Source: Gymnorhina tibicen (lineage: Eukaryota > Chordata > Aves > Passeriformes > Artamidae). Taken from it: a stretch of DNA of 64,000 nucleotides. The stretch lies in NCBI GenBank assembly GCA_013399875.1, contig VXAZ01006886.1:1252107-1316106 (forward strand). Direction: 5' to 3'. Positions within the stretch are counted from its first letter, which is position 1. Each line of letters opens with the position of its first letter. Under the pieces are notes generated by a model that did not search any database, had not been told where the DNA came from, and worked only from the letters and a program-made list of their open reading frames with translations. The position numbers and the translations under genes were made by a program. Shown here in pieces: positions 12,362-23,205 of the stretch.

Positions 12362-12389
12362 AGCACAGGCTTAAAGGTAAGCCTGTGCT
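12362..12389. repeat. Perfect 12-bp inverted repeat with 4-base loop
   Basis: AGCACAGGCTTA (12362-12373) is followed by AAGG (12374-12377) and then its exact reverse complement TAAGCCTGTGCT (12378-12389). The flanking bases do not pair. A stem this long with such a short loop is rarely expected by chance in 64 kb. It could be a cruciform or RNA hairpin, or the footprint of a template-switch mutation. It lies inside a chance minus-strand open frame and has no terminator-like T run. Confidence 0.9.
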
Positions 12390-12559
12390 TAACTTCCACT
12401 GAAGACGAGAGATATTTTAAGATGCCAATCACTAAAGAAGCTAAAGGTTTTTAGTTCAAATACCCCAATTCTCACTTGCAGACAGCAGGACTCCTGAAAG
12501 AAAGAACATTTTTCTGCAGCACACCTCACTCTTAGAGGGAAAACAGTTATTACAGTTTT

Positions 12560-12690
12560 CAAACCCTGAAGTTAGGTATTTAAATCCCAAGCCAGGTACA
12601 TAAATAATAAAGCTGCATGACTTTCAGACATGCTGAGTTCCCACTGATTTTAATGAGAGCAGTACATGTTCAGATCCTCTTGAAGGCAAG
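12560..12690. repeat. Ancient palindromic interspersed-repeat relic
   Basis: The stretch contains 'CTGAAGTTAGGTATTTAAAT', 'CAGGTACATAAATAATAAAG' and 'GACTTTCAGACATGCTGAGT', then 'TCCCACTGATTTTAATGAGAG' and 'CATGTTCAGATCCTCTTGAA'. These follow a palindromic repeat common in turtles, crocodilians and birds, built from 'aagttaggcacctaaat' and 'tttcagaggtgctgagcacc...cattgacttcaatggga' arms. Family membership is from memory, and I do not know a secure database name. The arms are degraded, so no mobile function is left. Confidence 0.45.
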
Positions 12691-12699
12691 ATTATTTAG

Positions 12700-14980
12700 A
12701 TACACCCAGGTATGAATGAAGAATCTTGACTTTCAGATGGAAACAGCTTTTATAAGAGCCAGTTGGAATTTTTTATTGCTCCTTTTACATGACTGATTAG
12801 GGAGTCTGGCTCTGAGTGATTATCAACCAGCATGTGCCACAGGAAGAGCTGCACTTTTGTTTGCTGTGGGATGGTAGGCAAGGTAGAAGCAAGCTGCCAT
12901 CCACCCACCAATAGTGAAGTTAAAATATGTAGAATTTAAACTGAGTTTTTTCACTAACAGCCCCACACACACCAGGATTCCCTAAAAAGGTGACAAGGAA
13001 ACTACAGCATCACAAAGAAATTTTGTAGCTTCAGACTTCTCAGACACGGCAGGAGCAAGATATATTTCATTGTTCTTTGTTTGTAATGCATCTTTTAGTA
13101 CACATCTTACATCTTGCTTCAAAATCAGCTTGGTTTAGAGGTTTTCTCCATCACAAGAAAGATAAGATTTTGAAATCCAGGAATAGCCAAGCTATTACAC
13201 ACTTTAGCCAGCAAATTTCAGCGGGTCACTGCCAGTTGACCTTCCAGTTCTGTTTCCAAGGTGGAAGGTTGAAGCCATCCACGACCTGTATGAAACCCTG
13301 GTTTTGTCAGCTTCTTGAAGCTGGGCAGGTGTGAGGCTCCAGCTATTAAGCACTAATCCATACAACATTGATCACCAGCTCCAGTACGTTCATTGTCAAT
13401 ATATTCAGTGGTGGAGGCAAAATACTGTTCAGTGCTTTGGAAGAGATTCTTCTTTAGTGTCTGGGGTAGAGCTGACAGGAGAGAGCTGCTCCTTGATGCT
13501 CACACTATTAAAATAATGCATGTGGCACAATCCATCATCCATGGTAGACATTAAGCACTCTCTAATATCAATTACCAATTAAGAGCTGACAAACAAATTT
13601 TTGTGATTAGCAGACCAGCAAAATTACAGTCTGCTCATAAGGAAGAATCTCACCTCCTTTTCTAGTCTTACTCAGCCAGTCCACTCTCAAATAAGAAGAA
13701 GGAAATTCAACTGTTTGAGAGAAGCCTCTGAAAAACTGGGGGAAAAAATTCTTCATGTGATTTTCAGATATTTGCAGATTTTTTAGTTTAATTTGCAAGT
13801 TCATCACATTTCCCAGTGTCACATTGCATTTATTAGTGTAAACAACATGATGGGTAAGATCACAGCAAATCAACAGGGAAGAAAACAATTGATGTTGCTG
13901 GCAGAGTTTTTATACCTGCTCATTACTTTCAGCAAATTGCTCATAAGGACACAGCTTTTTCCAGAACCTGTTTATTTAAGTGTTTAATGGATATACTTGT
14001 CACACTAGGCCAAGAAAAGTCACATCAAAACCTTTGACACATCATCTGATGCTATTTTATATTTTAAGAAATTTGGCACACATCACATTACAGTGCAATG
14101 CATTATTAAGTGTCATTCCAGGATATGAGATAATCAATCAGAAAGATCCTTTGGGATCAAATGAAATTGAATAGCTGACATTTCAGCAAGAACAGAAGTG
14201 TAGGGTCAACTGAAGAAGTTGCCATTTGAGGAAAAAACTGTTCAAAGATGCTTAATTATTTCTATTTCCCTTTTTTCTCTTCATAAGTATTCCTAGTAGT
14301 GTTGCACTTAGCTCTCAAATCCAAGGCCCTTCCTCTGCTCAGTGCCTGGATTTCCCACTATCTACACTGTGAGTCCTGGAAAGCCATAAAACCCAGAGAA
14401 GTTCTCTGTTAAGAATCTGATCACGTTACTCAGACCATTTTGCCTTGTGTTTGCATTCGTTATATGAAATGGAATGCTAGGAAAAGCTATGAAGGCCAGG
14501 AACAGAGGGGATCAGGGAACCTCTCTGGGTTGCTCATTCACTTCCCACCCCCTTCCCCTCTCCCTCTGTGCTGGGTCAGGCTCCTTTCCCCGATCAGTCT
14601 CTGTGCACTCAAACAAAAGGCAGACTGATGGAGAATGTTGCAGTAACTGAAACCCCCTTTGGAGAAAAAAAAAAAAAAGTGAAAATAAAGACAAATGGCT
14701 GTTTATCTGAAACAATACAAACCTATTCTGATGGGTATAAATAGTCATTGGAAAATTGACTTTTGTGACCCAGTATATCAAATCCAGCACTTCTGTTTGG
14801 CATAGGCTTGGCTGCCTTAGTCCAGAAACAGTCCAGGCTGGGAGAAGGGCACGTCTATCTCACACATAATGGCTCAGTGCTCTACACTGAAGTAATTTAT
14901 GAACACCAAGAGGGCTAGATTCTGCAAGTAAGGTTCAGGAAAAGGCACATTACAATATATTTTATAACTTCTTTAATTCT
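12700..14980. other. Noncoding DNA with an A14 run
   Basis: The longest frames (93 codons at 13607-13888 -, 92 codons at 14512-14790 -) have no domain. A run of 14 A at 14665-14678 follows a slightly GC-richer stretch. I looked there for a retrocopy with a poly-A tail, but the upstream translation is not recognisable and no target duplication was seen. From 13560 to 14240 the sequence is AT-rich and plain. Confidence 0.65.
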
Positions 14981-14993
14981 TTTTTTTCTTTAG

Positions 14994-15150
14994 CTGTGAA
15001 TGCCTCCTTTCGGTCATTTTTCATGTATTTCGCAAGCCTGCACATCTAATCCCGGGGCAAACTGCCCGTGTCAAAGAATCAACTCTTGAACAAGAGCAGC
15101 CAAAGAAGCACCTGTACACTTGGGCTAGAGACACATGGTACATTATATGA
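14994..15150 (+). other. CpG-bearing open patch behind a strong acceptor-like tract
   Basis: A pyrimidine tract ending TTTTTTTCTTTAG (AG at 14992-14993) precedes a plus-strand frame open for 51 codons (14995-15147) with TGA at 15148-15150. CpGs occur in TTTCGGTC, TTTCGCAAG, CCCGGGG and GCCCGTGTC, so this AT-rich region keeps several unmutated CpGs. The translation includes LIPGQTARVKESTLEQEQ and is not a family I recognise. A terminal exon would need a nearby poly-A signal, which I do not see. A conserved noncoding element or chance is as likely. Confidence 0.2.
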
Positions 15151-15299
15151 AAACAAACTACACACAAACACAAATGTCCAGTGAATTTACCAGATATTTA
15201 AAACATGTCACTAGCAGAAATTCTCAGCAGCATTTCTCCATAATGTCTCTTGTCTCACATCTCAGAAAGCAGCTCGCCGGATGATAAAAACCACATTTT

Positions 15300-15540
15300 A
15301 ATAGGTGCCATTTAATTCAGTACTGTGTAAGCAATGACATGACCTTTGCTTCACAGACAGGAAAGGGATTTTTTGAAACCAACTAACCTTAATTACTTTC
15401 AATTTACTAAACGCATAAGCTAGCAGTGAGATGTTTAAAACTGACAAACTTAACAGCTCTCTTTTAATTATCTCCAACTAAGTAGCCAGCTAAGGAGATA
15501 TCTCCTGAAGCAAATAAATGAGCTAGGCTTATAAATCCCA
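15300..15540. promoter_or_regulatory. Candidate regulatory element
   Basis: TGACCTTTG (15340-15348) is a nuclear-receptor half site with the HNF4/COUP-type extension. TTAATTA (15389-15395) and TAATTA (15465-15470) are homeodomain cores. The block lies between plainer sequence and the 20-bp duplication at 15554. The call rests on motif content only. Confidence 0.2.
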
Positions 15541-15553
15541 TAGTAGGATGGGA

Positions 15554-15593
15554 TTTAGTAGGACGTCAATTCCTTTAGTCGGATGTCTATTCC
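15554..15593. repeat. Tandem duplication of a 20-bp unit
   Basis: TTTAGTAGGACGTCAATTCC (15554-15573) is followed directly by TTTAGTCGGATGTCTATTCC (15574-15593), identical at 17 of 20 positions. A partial third copy (AGTAGGATGGGA, about 15541-15553) precedes them. The first unit holds GACGTC, a CRE-like half-palindrome, which is altered in the second. The copies differ enough that the duplication is not recent. Confidence 0.75.
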
Positions 15594-15599
15594 ATGTTG

Positions 15600-17340
15600 C
15601 AGCTGCTGAAAACTATAACCTCAAGATGTTGGATTTACCTGGCTGACCACGCAGAGGTGAGGTCAGAAAGGATCTGGTATAAATGAGCAGAAGGGTCGAG
15701 GAGCAATCCAGTCAGAGAAGTAAATGCTCATTGCGGTGCAGGAAAATCTTCCCTAGGGAAAGCTTGTCCTGGCAGAGGCCAGTGATAACTGCATGGCCTT
15801 GTTCTCAGTGTCCTGGCCTTGCTGGACAGTTTCGAAAACTGGAATTTCCCTTGGGGAACAAATAGTACCATTAAGTTTCCTAACAAAAGAAGTACCCTGT
15901 GCCAGTTAGGCATTACACACTGGTTTTCTCCTTTGTTTTTTCTCTTAATATCACACCTGTGAGGAAAATCAAAGGGCTTTTTTCCCACTGGGAAAGAGTA
16001 GAGGGCTGCAGCATGCAAGCAATGGGACCCTTCAAGAGTTCTTTTTAATACGCTCAATTTTTATATAAGCTATGTATTTATTTATCAGAAGGTCTATGTA
16101 CTAATACAGTAACACAGGCCAACTTCCTAAAGACACACTTTGACTTTGTATTTCAAGCCACACCCAGGAGTCCTTCCCTGATGGCACACCCAGTCCTACA
16201 TCCATATTCCTACTGGCATCAGTCAGAATTTGGGCTGAAGAGAGAATACAGAAGCAGTGTTCTTCAGAGCTCCCACAAAAATGGGGCGCATGAGAACTCC
16301 TGAACAGTAAGTGGTGTCCCTTGGGCAGGGAGCTGCATCTTGCTCCCACACACCTAAAGGAATTCACAACTTCTAATAAGGTCCTATTTTCCCTCTTCTC
16401 AATTTCATCCTGAAGACACAGAGTTCCCTTAAAAAAACAGAGCAAAAGAGCAGTCCAAGGCAAGCTCCTAAGCAGCAGTCACACCGCGTAACCTGTCTGA
16501 AGGTTTTCCAGTACGGTTCAAAGGGCATGAAGGGGACCTTGATTCTTTGAAGTACAGCTCCCCATGGTGTTTCTTCCCATAAAGAGCAAAACATATGCCA
16601 TAAAACTTTATGATCAAACTTACAGAAATCTGGCTAAGAGCCTGGGAGTGCAAGGAAACTAATTAGTTCAAACCACCCCCCCAGTCCCCCTGTTACTTCC
16701 CATCCAAACAGTAGCAAACCCAACAGAAGTTAAAAAGCTTAATAAAAGTACAGCCAGACCACAAGACACCCGTTTCTCTTTATGTAGGTTTTTTTTCTGA
16801 AACAAGACACTACAAGAGCAAGGAAACAGGCCCTAGCCAAACTGCATATCTTTCTAATGCATGGGAAATAACCAGTGATCTATGGGGGAAAAGGAACAGA
16901 TTCCAGTTTTGCCAGGTATCAGTAATGTGATATTTTTATATCTACCTGTATGTACTGTCAGAGAAAGTGCAGTGTTTCAATGCTGTTTTCCAGGGTATTC
17001 ATTACACAGATTTAACTAGAAAAGAAAAAAGGTCAGTAGCAGCACAAGCAATGAGTTCATCCAAGGCAAAACAGGATACCTGCTCATGGCAATCAAGATC
17101 CATGAGTACGGGAAAGATACTGTGGTCAGGAACTGCAAAAATGACTGATTCCAACAAGAGATGTTACAGCAACACCACGCTGTAGAGCGCTTTGAGGAAG
17201 TTTGGAGCTGATAAAGGCAGGCACCAAGCCAACAATCTGCCTGCCCAAACTGCAGTATTACGTTATGATAATGCTGACATTTCCACTGAGTAAGGAACAC
17301 AAAGTTAAACAGATTGACTAGATTCTCTCACCTGAGGAAG
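15600..17340. other. Noncoding DNA, nothing recognised
   Basis: Several medium open frames occur on the minus strand (109 codons at 15728-16057, 120 codons at 16101-16463, 94 codons at 17016-17300). They overlap one another or sit opposite plus-strand frames and carry no domain. A C-rich run lies near 16673-16690. No repeat family was recognised. Confidence 0.6.
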
Positions 17341-17350
17341 TATGTCACTG

Positions 17351-17452
17351 CCTGAAAACTGAAATTCTCTGCTCTGTAAGCACAGAGCAGGATGCTCCAG
17401 CTGCCTGTGCAGAGGCTATGGCCCACTAAGCAGCAGAGCAGGCAGTTTCAGG
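17351..17452. repeat. Compound hairpin with two alternative pairings
   Basis: CTGCTCTGT (17369-17377) pairs perfectly with ACAGAGCAG (17382-17390) across a 4-base loop. The same left arm, CTGCTCTG, also matches CAGAGCAG at 17434-17441. That longer fold is extended by CCTGAAAACTG (17351-17361) pairing with CAGTTTCAGG (17443-17452) with one bulged A. The region can therefore form a short hairpin or a stem of about 100 bases, exclusive of each other. The long form is near the size of a microRNA precursor, but its loop is large and the stem is interrupted. Confidence 0.7.
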
Positions 17453-17459
17453 AACTATA

Positions 17460-19800
17460 GCCAAGCTAGACATGGAATTTCGATATTTACTATTTTGGTG
17501 GGAGCAGGAGAGGAGAACAGTGACCAACCATCATTGCCATTTTTTCCCTCAACTCATGTTTTCCCAAGCCACTTCCTGTCTCACTTTGCACTGTGTGGAA
17601 GAGCAGACAAGGCCATTTTATGTAGCTTCAAATGCAGTTTTACCGAACGTGATAGCCACAAAAACTAGCTCCTATCTCACTCAATAGCTTCACTTATCTT
17701 CCAACACTGTGCCATGAGTTTTCCCCTATAAGAAGATCCCCCACATGCCAGAAGGAAACAGCTAATTATGTGTGTGCCCTGTAGGCTCCAAGAAAGAAGA
17801 GAGACCAAGGACTGTGCCAGATCTGGGTTTGTCACTCCTACCCAAAGGATCCCAACTGTAATGCACAGCCCTGTGGATGAGTCCCACCTTTCCACAGGAT
17901 CCTCACAACTCCTGATCACAGAGCACTTTTCTACACCAACAAGAATAAACTTAAGAGGTTGTGCTTGAACGCCATCTAGCACAGTCCAGCTTTGTCCAGG
18001 CTCCTCATCTTGGGAGACAGCTGTTCTAATCAAAAGAGGAAGGAAATGATGACTAAGGACAGCTGCTAAGAGACCTGTGGACATACCCTGACACCTTTCA
18101 GTTGCAGAAAGCGTTCAGTTTTCTCTGGACAGTCACAACAAATGAAGAAGAGTCACAAGATCTGCTCAGGTAATACAGGAAACCAAAACGCCTCTGTGTA
18201 TGACCTGGTGATTGTGAATAAGACGTCACAAGATGCTGTGAAATTCCCCAGTAATGAGACAAAAGGTGGCAGGGACAACCCACCATAACGTGCTTTGCTC
18301 TCTGCAGTGATGAGAGCTTCTGAATCACTTTATAGAGGGACCGAAAACCTGATCCCACTGCTCAGTTCAAAAACCCAGGCTTGTCCATGGAAATCCACAT
18401 TTTGCATTCGATTCAGTTTTACACATGACTAAAGTCAGAGAAACCCCTGTGACCACTTTAATTACCAAGGGCTATTGACACAAATGTTTGTGGGCTCAGG
18501 ACCTGAGAGCACAAACATCCACATCTTCTCACAGTCATTTCATTTTTTTACATCATTTGTGGGGAAGAAAGAGCAATTTGCAAAGTAATACACTTAGTGC
18601 ACTGTGATTTGAATTTGCATAATAAAAGCATTTGACTTTTAAAGCATATATTAATGCTTAGAAGGAAGAGCAAGTGAATGTTCTAATATAATTCAAGATA
18701 GCTAGACACAGTTCCATTATTTTAATTTACATTTTATTGGGTTTTTGCTTTGGTAAAGAAACACATGTTATAACTAATCACAGTTCTAATTACTGCCTGA
18801 TTCTATCTTTTATTACTGCTAAAATTTCTATTAAGGGAATGAAAGAAACTAATAGGATCATTAAAAGATCAATAGGAAATATTGCTTACATAGAAGTTGC
18901 AATGTATAAACTTCAACTCAACAGTTAGGATCAAGAGAATTCCTTGGAAACAGAGGATTATGAATTCATTCCACTTAGGAAAGAACATGAACTGATTTAA
19001 AGGCTATCCACAAGAAGAATTCTTTTTAATTTCACTCCTCTGAGAGCAATAAGCAAACAAAAACCACAACAAAATTATGATTAACTTTCCACCTCTGCAC
19101 TTCTAATACTCTTTGTACAGAGGCCGAGTATCTTTAAAAGGTATCATTAGGATCCGGAACGCACGTGACATTTCTGAATATAAACATGGGGATGTGACTC
19201 GCTTACAATTGTAGCCTCATGGCCCAGATTCTTATTCTTAAAATGATGCTCAGGTAGATACCATTGACTACCCAGTCTATCTAAAACCTCTTCTTCACTT
19301 ATTTTTGGCAGAAAAAACATTCTTCTACTTCAAGTCACTACCCTGCCTGAAGTGGTTAACCCAGAATGAATGTCATACATAAAAATATTAATATGCTTAT
19401 ATGACAATACCTACTTTGATGCACCTTCTTACTCTGGCTGCTAGAGCAAAATGTATAGGTGTACTGACATACCAGTGAAATTAGAGCAGAATAACTTCTC
19501 TCTCTAGTTATTTATTAATAATTTTTACATCTTTTATAATCTCCAGTGTCCGGTCCCAGAAAGAATAAGGAGAAAAATATAGGAAATGCATTTCAAAGCA
19601 CAGTTCATGTAGATGCAGTACCCGGCCCATGACAGCAAGAAAAACAGAGTGGCAATGCAGGTGCCCAAAATTAAAACCATGAAACTTCTAGATTTCTTCA
19701 GACCATTAGTTTTAGCCCAAAATATCTCTCTTTCTCTTTTCTGGTTCTGCAGTGAACTCTGCTATGTTCTCTTTCTTTAAAAGTCTGAAAAAAACCACTA
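17460..19800. other. Noncoding DNA, partly GC-richer
   Basis: A minus-strand frame of 135 codons (18084-17677) and one of 86 codons (18358-18098) fall in a GC-richer section. The translations contain hydrophobic runs but no recognisable domain order. From 18500 to 19700 the sequence is AT-rich with no ORF of interest. I see no LTR ends or target duplications that would explain the GC-richer section as an element. Confidence 0.6.
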
Positions 19801-19827
19801 TGTCCACAGAGAGAGCTAGCTCAGGTC

Positions 19828-20110
19828 TCAACAATGTTTCCAAGGAAAAGCAGCGTCACATGAACAGTGTCTGCTTCCAACGGAGGTCAACTGAACCCAA
19901 AAGGGGCCAGCACTGATGCTCCAGGTCTGTGCAGAGCCAATTTCCAGGGTCTTCCTGGGAGTCAGGGTGTTGATAAACATCATATAGAAACGTGCAATCA
20001 CACCAAAATAGCTGGAGTCCTCCAGGGTTATAAAGCCTGACGTGGCTGAGGTGGCCCCTGCATTTCTGAGCATTCCTATGAGCTACAACACTGCAAGAAG
20101 GAGAGGAAGA
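19828..20110 (-). other. Stop-poor patch with minus-strand acceptor-like tract
   Basis: Read on the minus strand, a pyrimidine tract (complement of 20095-20112) ends in GCAG at 20094-20091, close to an ideal splice acceptor. Below it one frame is open for 77 codons to TGA at 19858-19856. A second frame holds an 81-codon ATG ORF (20073-19828). The first translation is rich in W, C and H (for example LQLFWCDCTFLYDVYQ). I recognise neither. Two long overlapping frames suggest a base-composition effect more than selection. A lost exon or retrocopy is possible. Confidence 0.2.
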
Positions 20111-20119
20111 AACTCCAGG

Positions 20120-22920
20120 GCCCTCCAGGAGCTTGGATTAAAGGTTGTGAAGGCAGCCCTGAAGTGCATGCCCCAGACCCTCCTTGCATATCTTTTATTC
20201 AAGCCTTCTCGCTACCTGAACTTGAGTATACAGATCTCAAAAAAAGAAGCACACAAAACCCCTAAAAACTACTCCATACACATATTTCTAGACTCAGAAA
20301 GTTCAAGTACGTAATGGTGAAAAGGACTGAGACAGCAGCAGTGTTATCAGTAATGGAAACAGAAGCCCTTTTGTTTCCCCTACAAAGAATGTGACAATTC
20401 TGCTATTTATAAAGACAGGATTAAAGGGATGCTGCAAGCTAGTACACATAGTTTATAAAAATGCAACTAAATTGGGGTGATAGTCAACAGAAAACTTGAT
20501 TTCAAGTGGGTAAAAACTGATATGAGATTAGAGTGAACTTTCTCTAATAGGTGCTGTAACTGCTATAATTTTCCATTTCCTACAAGGAACTATGAAAACA
20601 AATGTCTTGCTGCTTGAAGAAGGGTTAATACTTAAAGTCAAACATGTACAGTGTTCTCAAATTATATGGCTTCATAAACTAAATAAAGAATATTTTAGAA
20701 AAACAAGTCATATCCCTAAAGAACCAGTACACAGCTGGAGAGTCCTATAATATGTAATATAAAATCATGACATCCCCAAAAGCATACACAATAAAATTCA
20801 TAAGACCACAGAAAAAGGGAAAGAAGATATTCAAATCAAAAACACTGACTGACTGAAAGCTCAGAATAAGTGAAAAAAAACAAACCCACAATACTCTTAT
20901 TTTTTGTTGTTCCTTCTTTCAAATAAAGCAAAAATATTCCAAAGTACAACATAAATGCAGCACTAGAATATATTGAATTGTATATTTTTCACTAAAAAAT
21001 TTTACCTGCATACACAGTGTAATGATGTAGATGTTTTGCTTTATACTGTGAGTGTTGTCTTTTTAAAAATAGATTCATTGTGAATACATACTGAATTTCA
21101 GTAAATTTCTATTTGAATTCCAGAAAGGATTGCTACCTTCTTTCCTAAATAGTTGCCATTTCTTAAATACTACATGACAATGTGGAAAGCAATACTTCAA
21201 ATTATATTTTCCAGTAAATTATGCTTTGCAGAAGTCAAGGGGTTACTTTTCACAAAGCTGATTGGAATCATCTTTTATACAGTCCCTTTTTTACATTATG
21301 GTCTTTCTTCTCATATCGTATTCAAAAACAAATACTGTTTTCTGATTGCAGATTATCAAGCAGACCAAAAGCAAGGAAAGAAATCAATTACAAGAAAACA
21401 GCATCTGATTAACCTGAAGCCAGTAAAGAAGTTTTCTGGTAAACTGATTATTTTGAAAACAAAGAAAACACTAGTTTGACAGTCTCTGAACATCTCCCTT
21501 GGCCAGTCACACCACCAGAAAAAGGAAACCAAATATTTTGACTTTAAAATTACATACATTGCCTAACCTCTGCTCTACAGGGACGTTATACGGCTAAAAC
21601 ACAGGCTGAAGGTAGCACAGTGAGATATAGTTTTATAGCTATTTCACAAGACTTTGACAAGACCAAAGGAAAACTGTTCTAAGTGCTTGGCAACAAGTCA
21701 CCATCAGGCCTAAGTGCAATTCACTGTCCCCAAACCATTTGTTACCCTTGTTTATGCTGTTTCTATACAGAATCTTCTCCTCCTGACACTGCCCCTTTTT
21801 TAAGAACCAAGCAAATCATTGGCTTCTGTTTGTGACTCTGAGACATCTGTTTTCTTCTTTTGTCATTGCATCTTTTTTCTTTTCAGGATTCAGTTGCCTG
21901 GAACCACGACAAGATCTGGTATCAATCAAACCAGTGGATTAATTTACTCCAGTAATAATTACAAGGGATTTTTTTGGGGGTGGAGGAGAACAAGACGGGG
22001 ATGGATTCAATATCATGCAGCATTTCAGGCAACACCCTACTTCACTGTTACAGTGATTTTCACCTAGCATTTCATCCTTGTCTAAACTGAACTTCTACAA
22101 TCATTGGTTTTCTAGCAACAAAGAGTGCATGTAAATGTGAATGAATGCAAAATGATGACAAGGATTGAACTTCAGCCTCTTTCTGTTTCCTGGCATTTAC
22201 AGGATCACCTTGCCAGTCTCTTAATAGCTATAAATAACATACTGAAGACACTATTTTACAACCAAAATTTGTTCCACATTTGGATTACCCAGGGATTTCC
22301 CCTGATGTAGTGACTTTCATGCACTGGCAACAGCTTTGCCCTTCCCTCTTTCCTGATCCCAGCATTAACTTTGTACTGAAGTCTACAGGTACAAATATGA
22401 CACCAAACACTCCACTGCCATGAAGTGGCACCAGTTACAGATGTTGCCCTGCAGAAGGAAGCTTCAGGCTGTGCTTCCATTTGTTCAACAAAAAGCTATA
22501 CAAGATTGCTGAGATTAAAACTGGACATGGCACATTCCACAAGTCATCTTCACTAATGTCAGCAACAAGAGTTCTTATTTCTGAGGGATGCTCATGAATG
22601 GGTAGCTATTTTTAGGGGTTGTTTCGGGGGGTTTTTAAGTTTATGGGAATTGCAGAGACAATGTTTTTGGAAGAAGATGATTCGATATAGTGGGTAATGT
22701 ATTTTAACTACATGAATTCTGTATGCAGAGCCTGGATGTTTTACATGGTTTCAATGATCCGCACTGTAACAGCTTAAACAAAGACAATCACATGGGCTTA
22801 ATAAAGTCAGTGGTAATAAAAAAGAAAAGCTTGACTTTAAGAGGAAAATATTTATATTGGAAGCAATAATTATATAGTACTTTTCATCCCCAGAAGTGCT
22901 TTTTAAGTGTCATCTGGTGG
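20120..22920. other. Noncoding AT-rich DNA with one acceptor-like site
   Basis: From 20380 to 21560 the sequence is AT-rich, and the 108-codon frame at 21153-21479 is a lysine/phenylalanine-rich composition artefact. At 21864-21886 a pyrimidine tract ends TTTTCAG. The frame after it stays open for 22 codons (21887-21952) and ends in TAA, so it could only be a tiny terminal exon. G-rich runs occur near 21971-21980 and 22625-22633. Nothing else was recognised. Confidence 0.6.
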
Positions 22921-22928
22921 TTTGCCTG

Positions 22929-23205
22929 AAAGACTGAGAGCCAGGATTGGATTTCTTCTCCCCACTGCCACCAGCTTGCTGTGTGGCCTAGGACTCATCA
23001 CTTAGTGCTGGATTTCAGCAGTTCCAGACACCCACCTATCCTATAGGGTACCACTGAAAAAATCAGACCAGCAATGCTCTTAGGCCTCATTTTCTCCACC
23101 TGTAAAATGAGATTAGTTACTCTATTTTGCAAGGCTGTCATGCACATTAATCATTATTTGTAGGTTTTCTGGAGATCCTCAGATCAGAGAGCACTACAAT
23201 AACCT
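22929..23205 (+). mobile_element. MIR-type SINE copy (amniote MIR)
   Basis: Sense-strand MIR order is clear. 'GACTGAGAGCCAGGATT' is followed by 'CTGCCACCAGCTTGCTGTG', 'GGCCTAGGACTCATCACTTA', 'TTTTCTCCACCTGTAAAATG' and 'AAGGCTGTCATGCACATTAA', ending with 'GAGATCCTCAGATCAGAG'. The last two words match the amniote MIR tail with 'tttgagatcctcagatgaaagg'. This is the best-preserved SINE in the window and belongs to a family silent since early amniote evolution. About 70 bases between 'cactta' and 'ggcctcattttc' are extra and are listed separately. There are no promoter boxes intact enough to matter. Confidence 0.7.
23008..23069. repeat. Palindromic relic apparently nested in the MIR
   Basis: The extra segment inside the MIR reads CTGGATTTCAGCAGTTCCAG at the left and GGGTACCACTGAAAAAATCAG at the right. 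These are degraded inverted arms of the 'ctgattttcagaggtgctgagcaccc' palindrome also seen at 12560-12690. This suggests a small palindromic element landed in an older MIR and then lost its centre. A MIR with an unusual internal expansion is the alternative. Confidence 0.35.

Noticed and set aside
12362..12389. A rho-independent terminator
   Set aside because: No T run follows the stem, and the window is vertebrate nuclear DNA.
14440..14700. A retrocopy with poly-A tail ending in the A14 run at 14665-14678
   Set aside because: The upstream sequence does not translate to any known protein, and no flanking target duplication or poly-A signal at the right distance was seen.
17677..18358. An endogenous retrovirus or LTR to explain the GC-richer, stop-poor section
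   Set aside because: No LTR ends, primer-binding site, polypurine tract or polymerase motif could be found.
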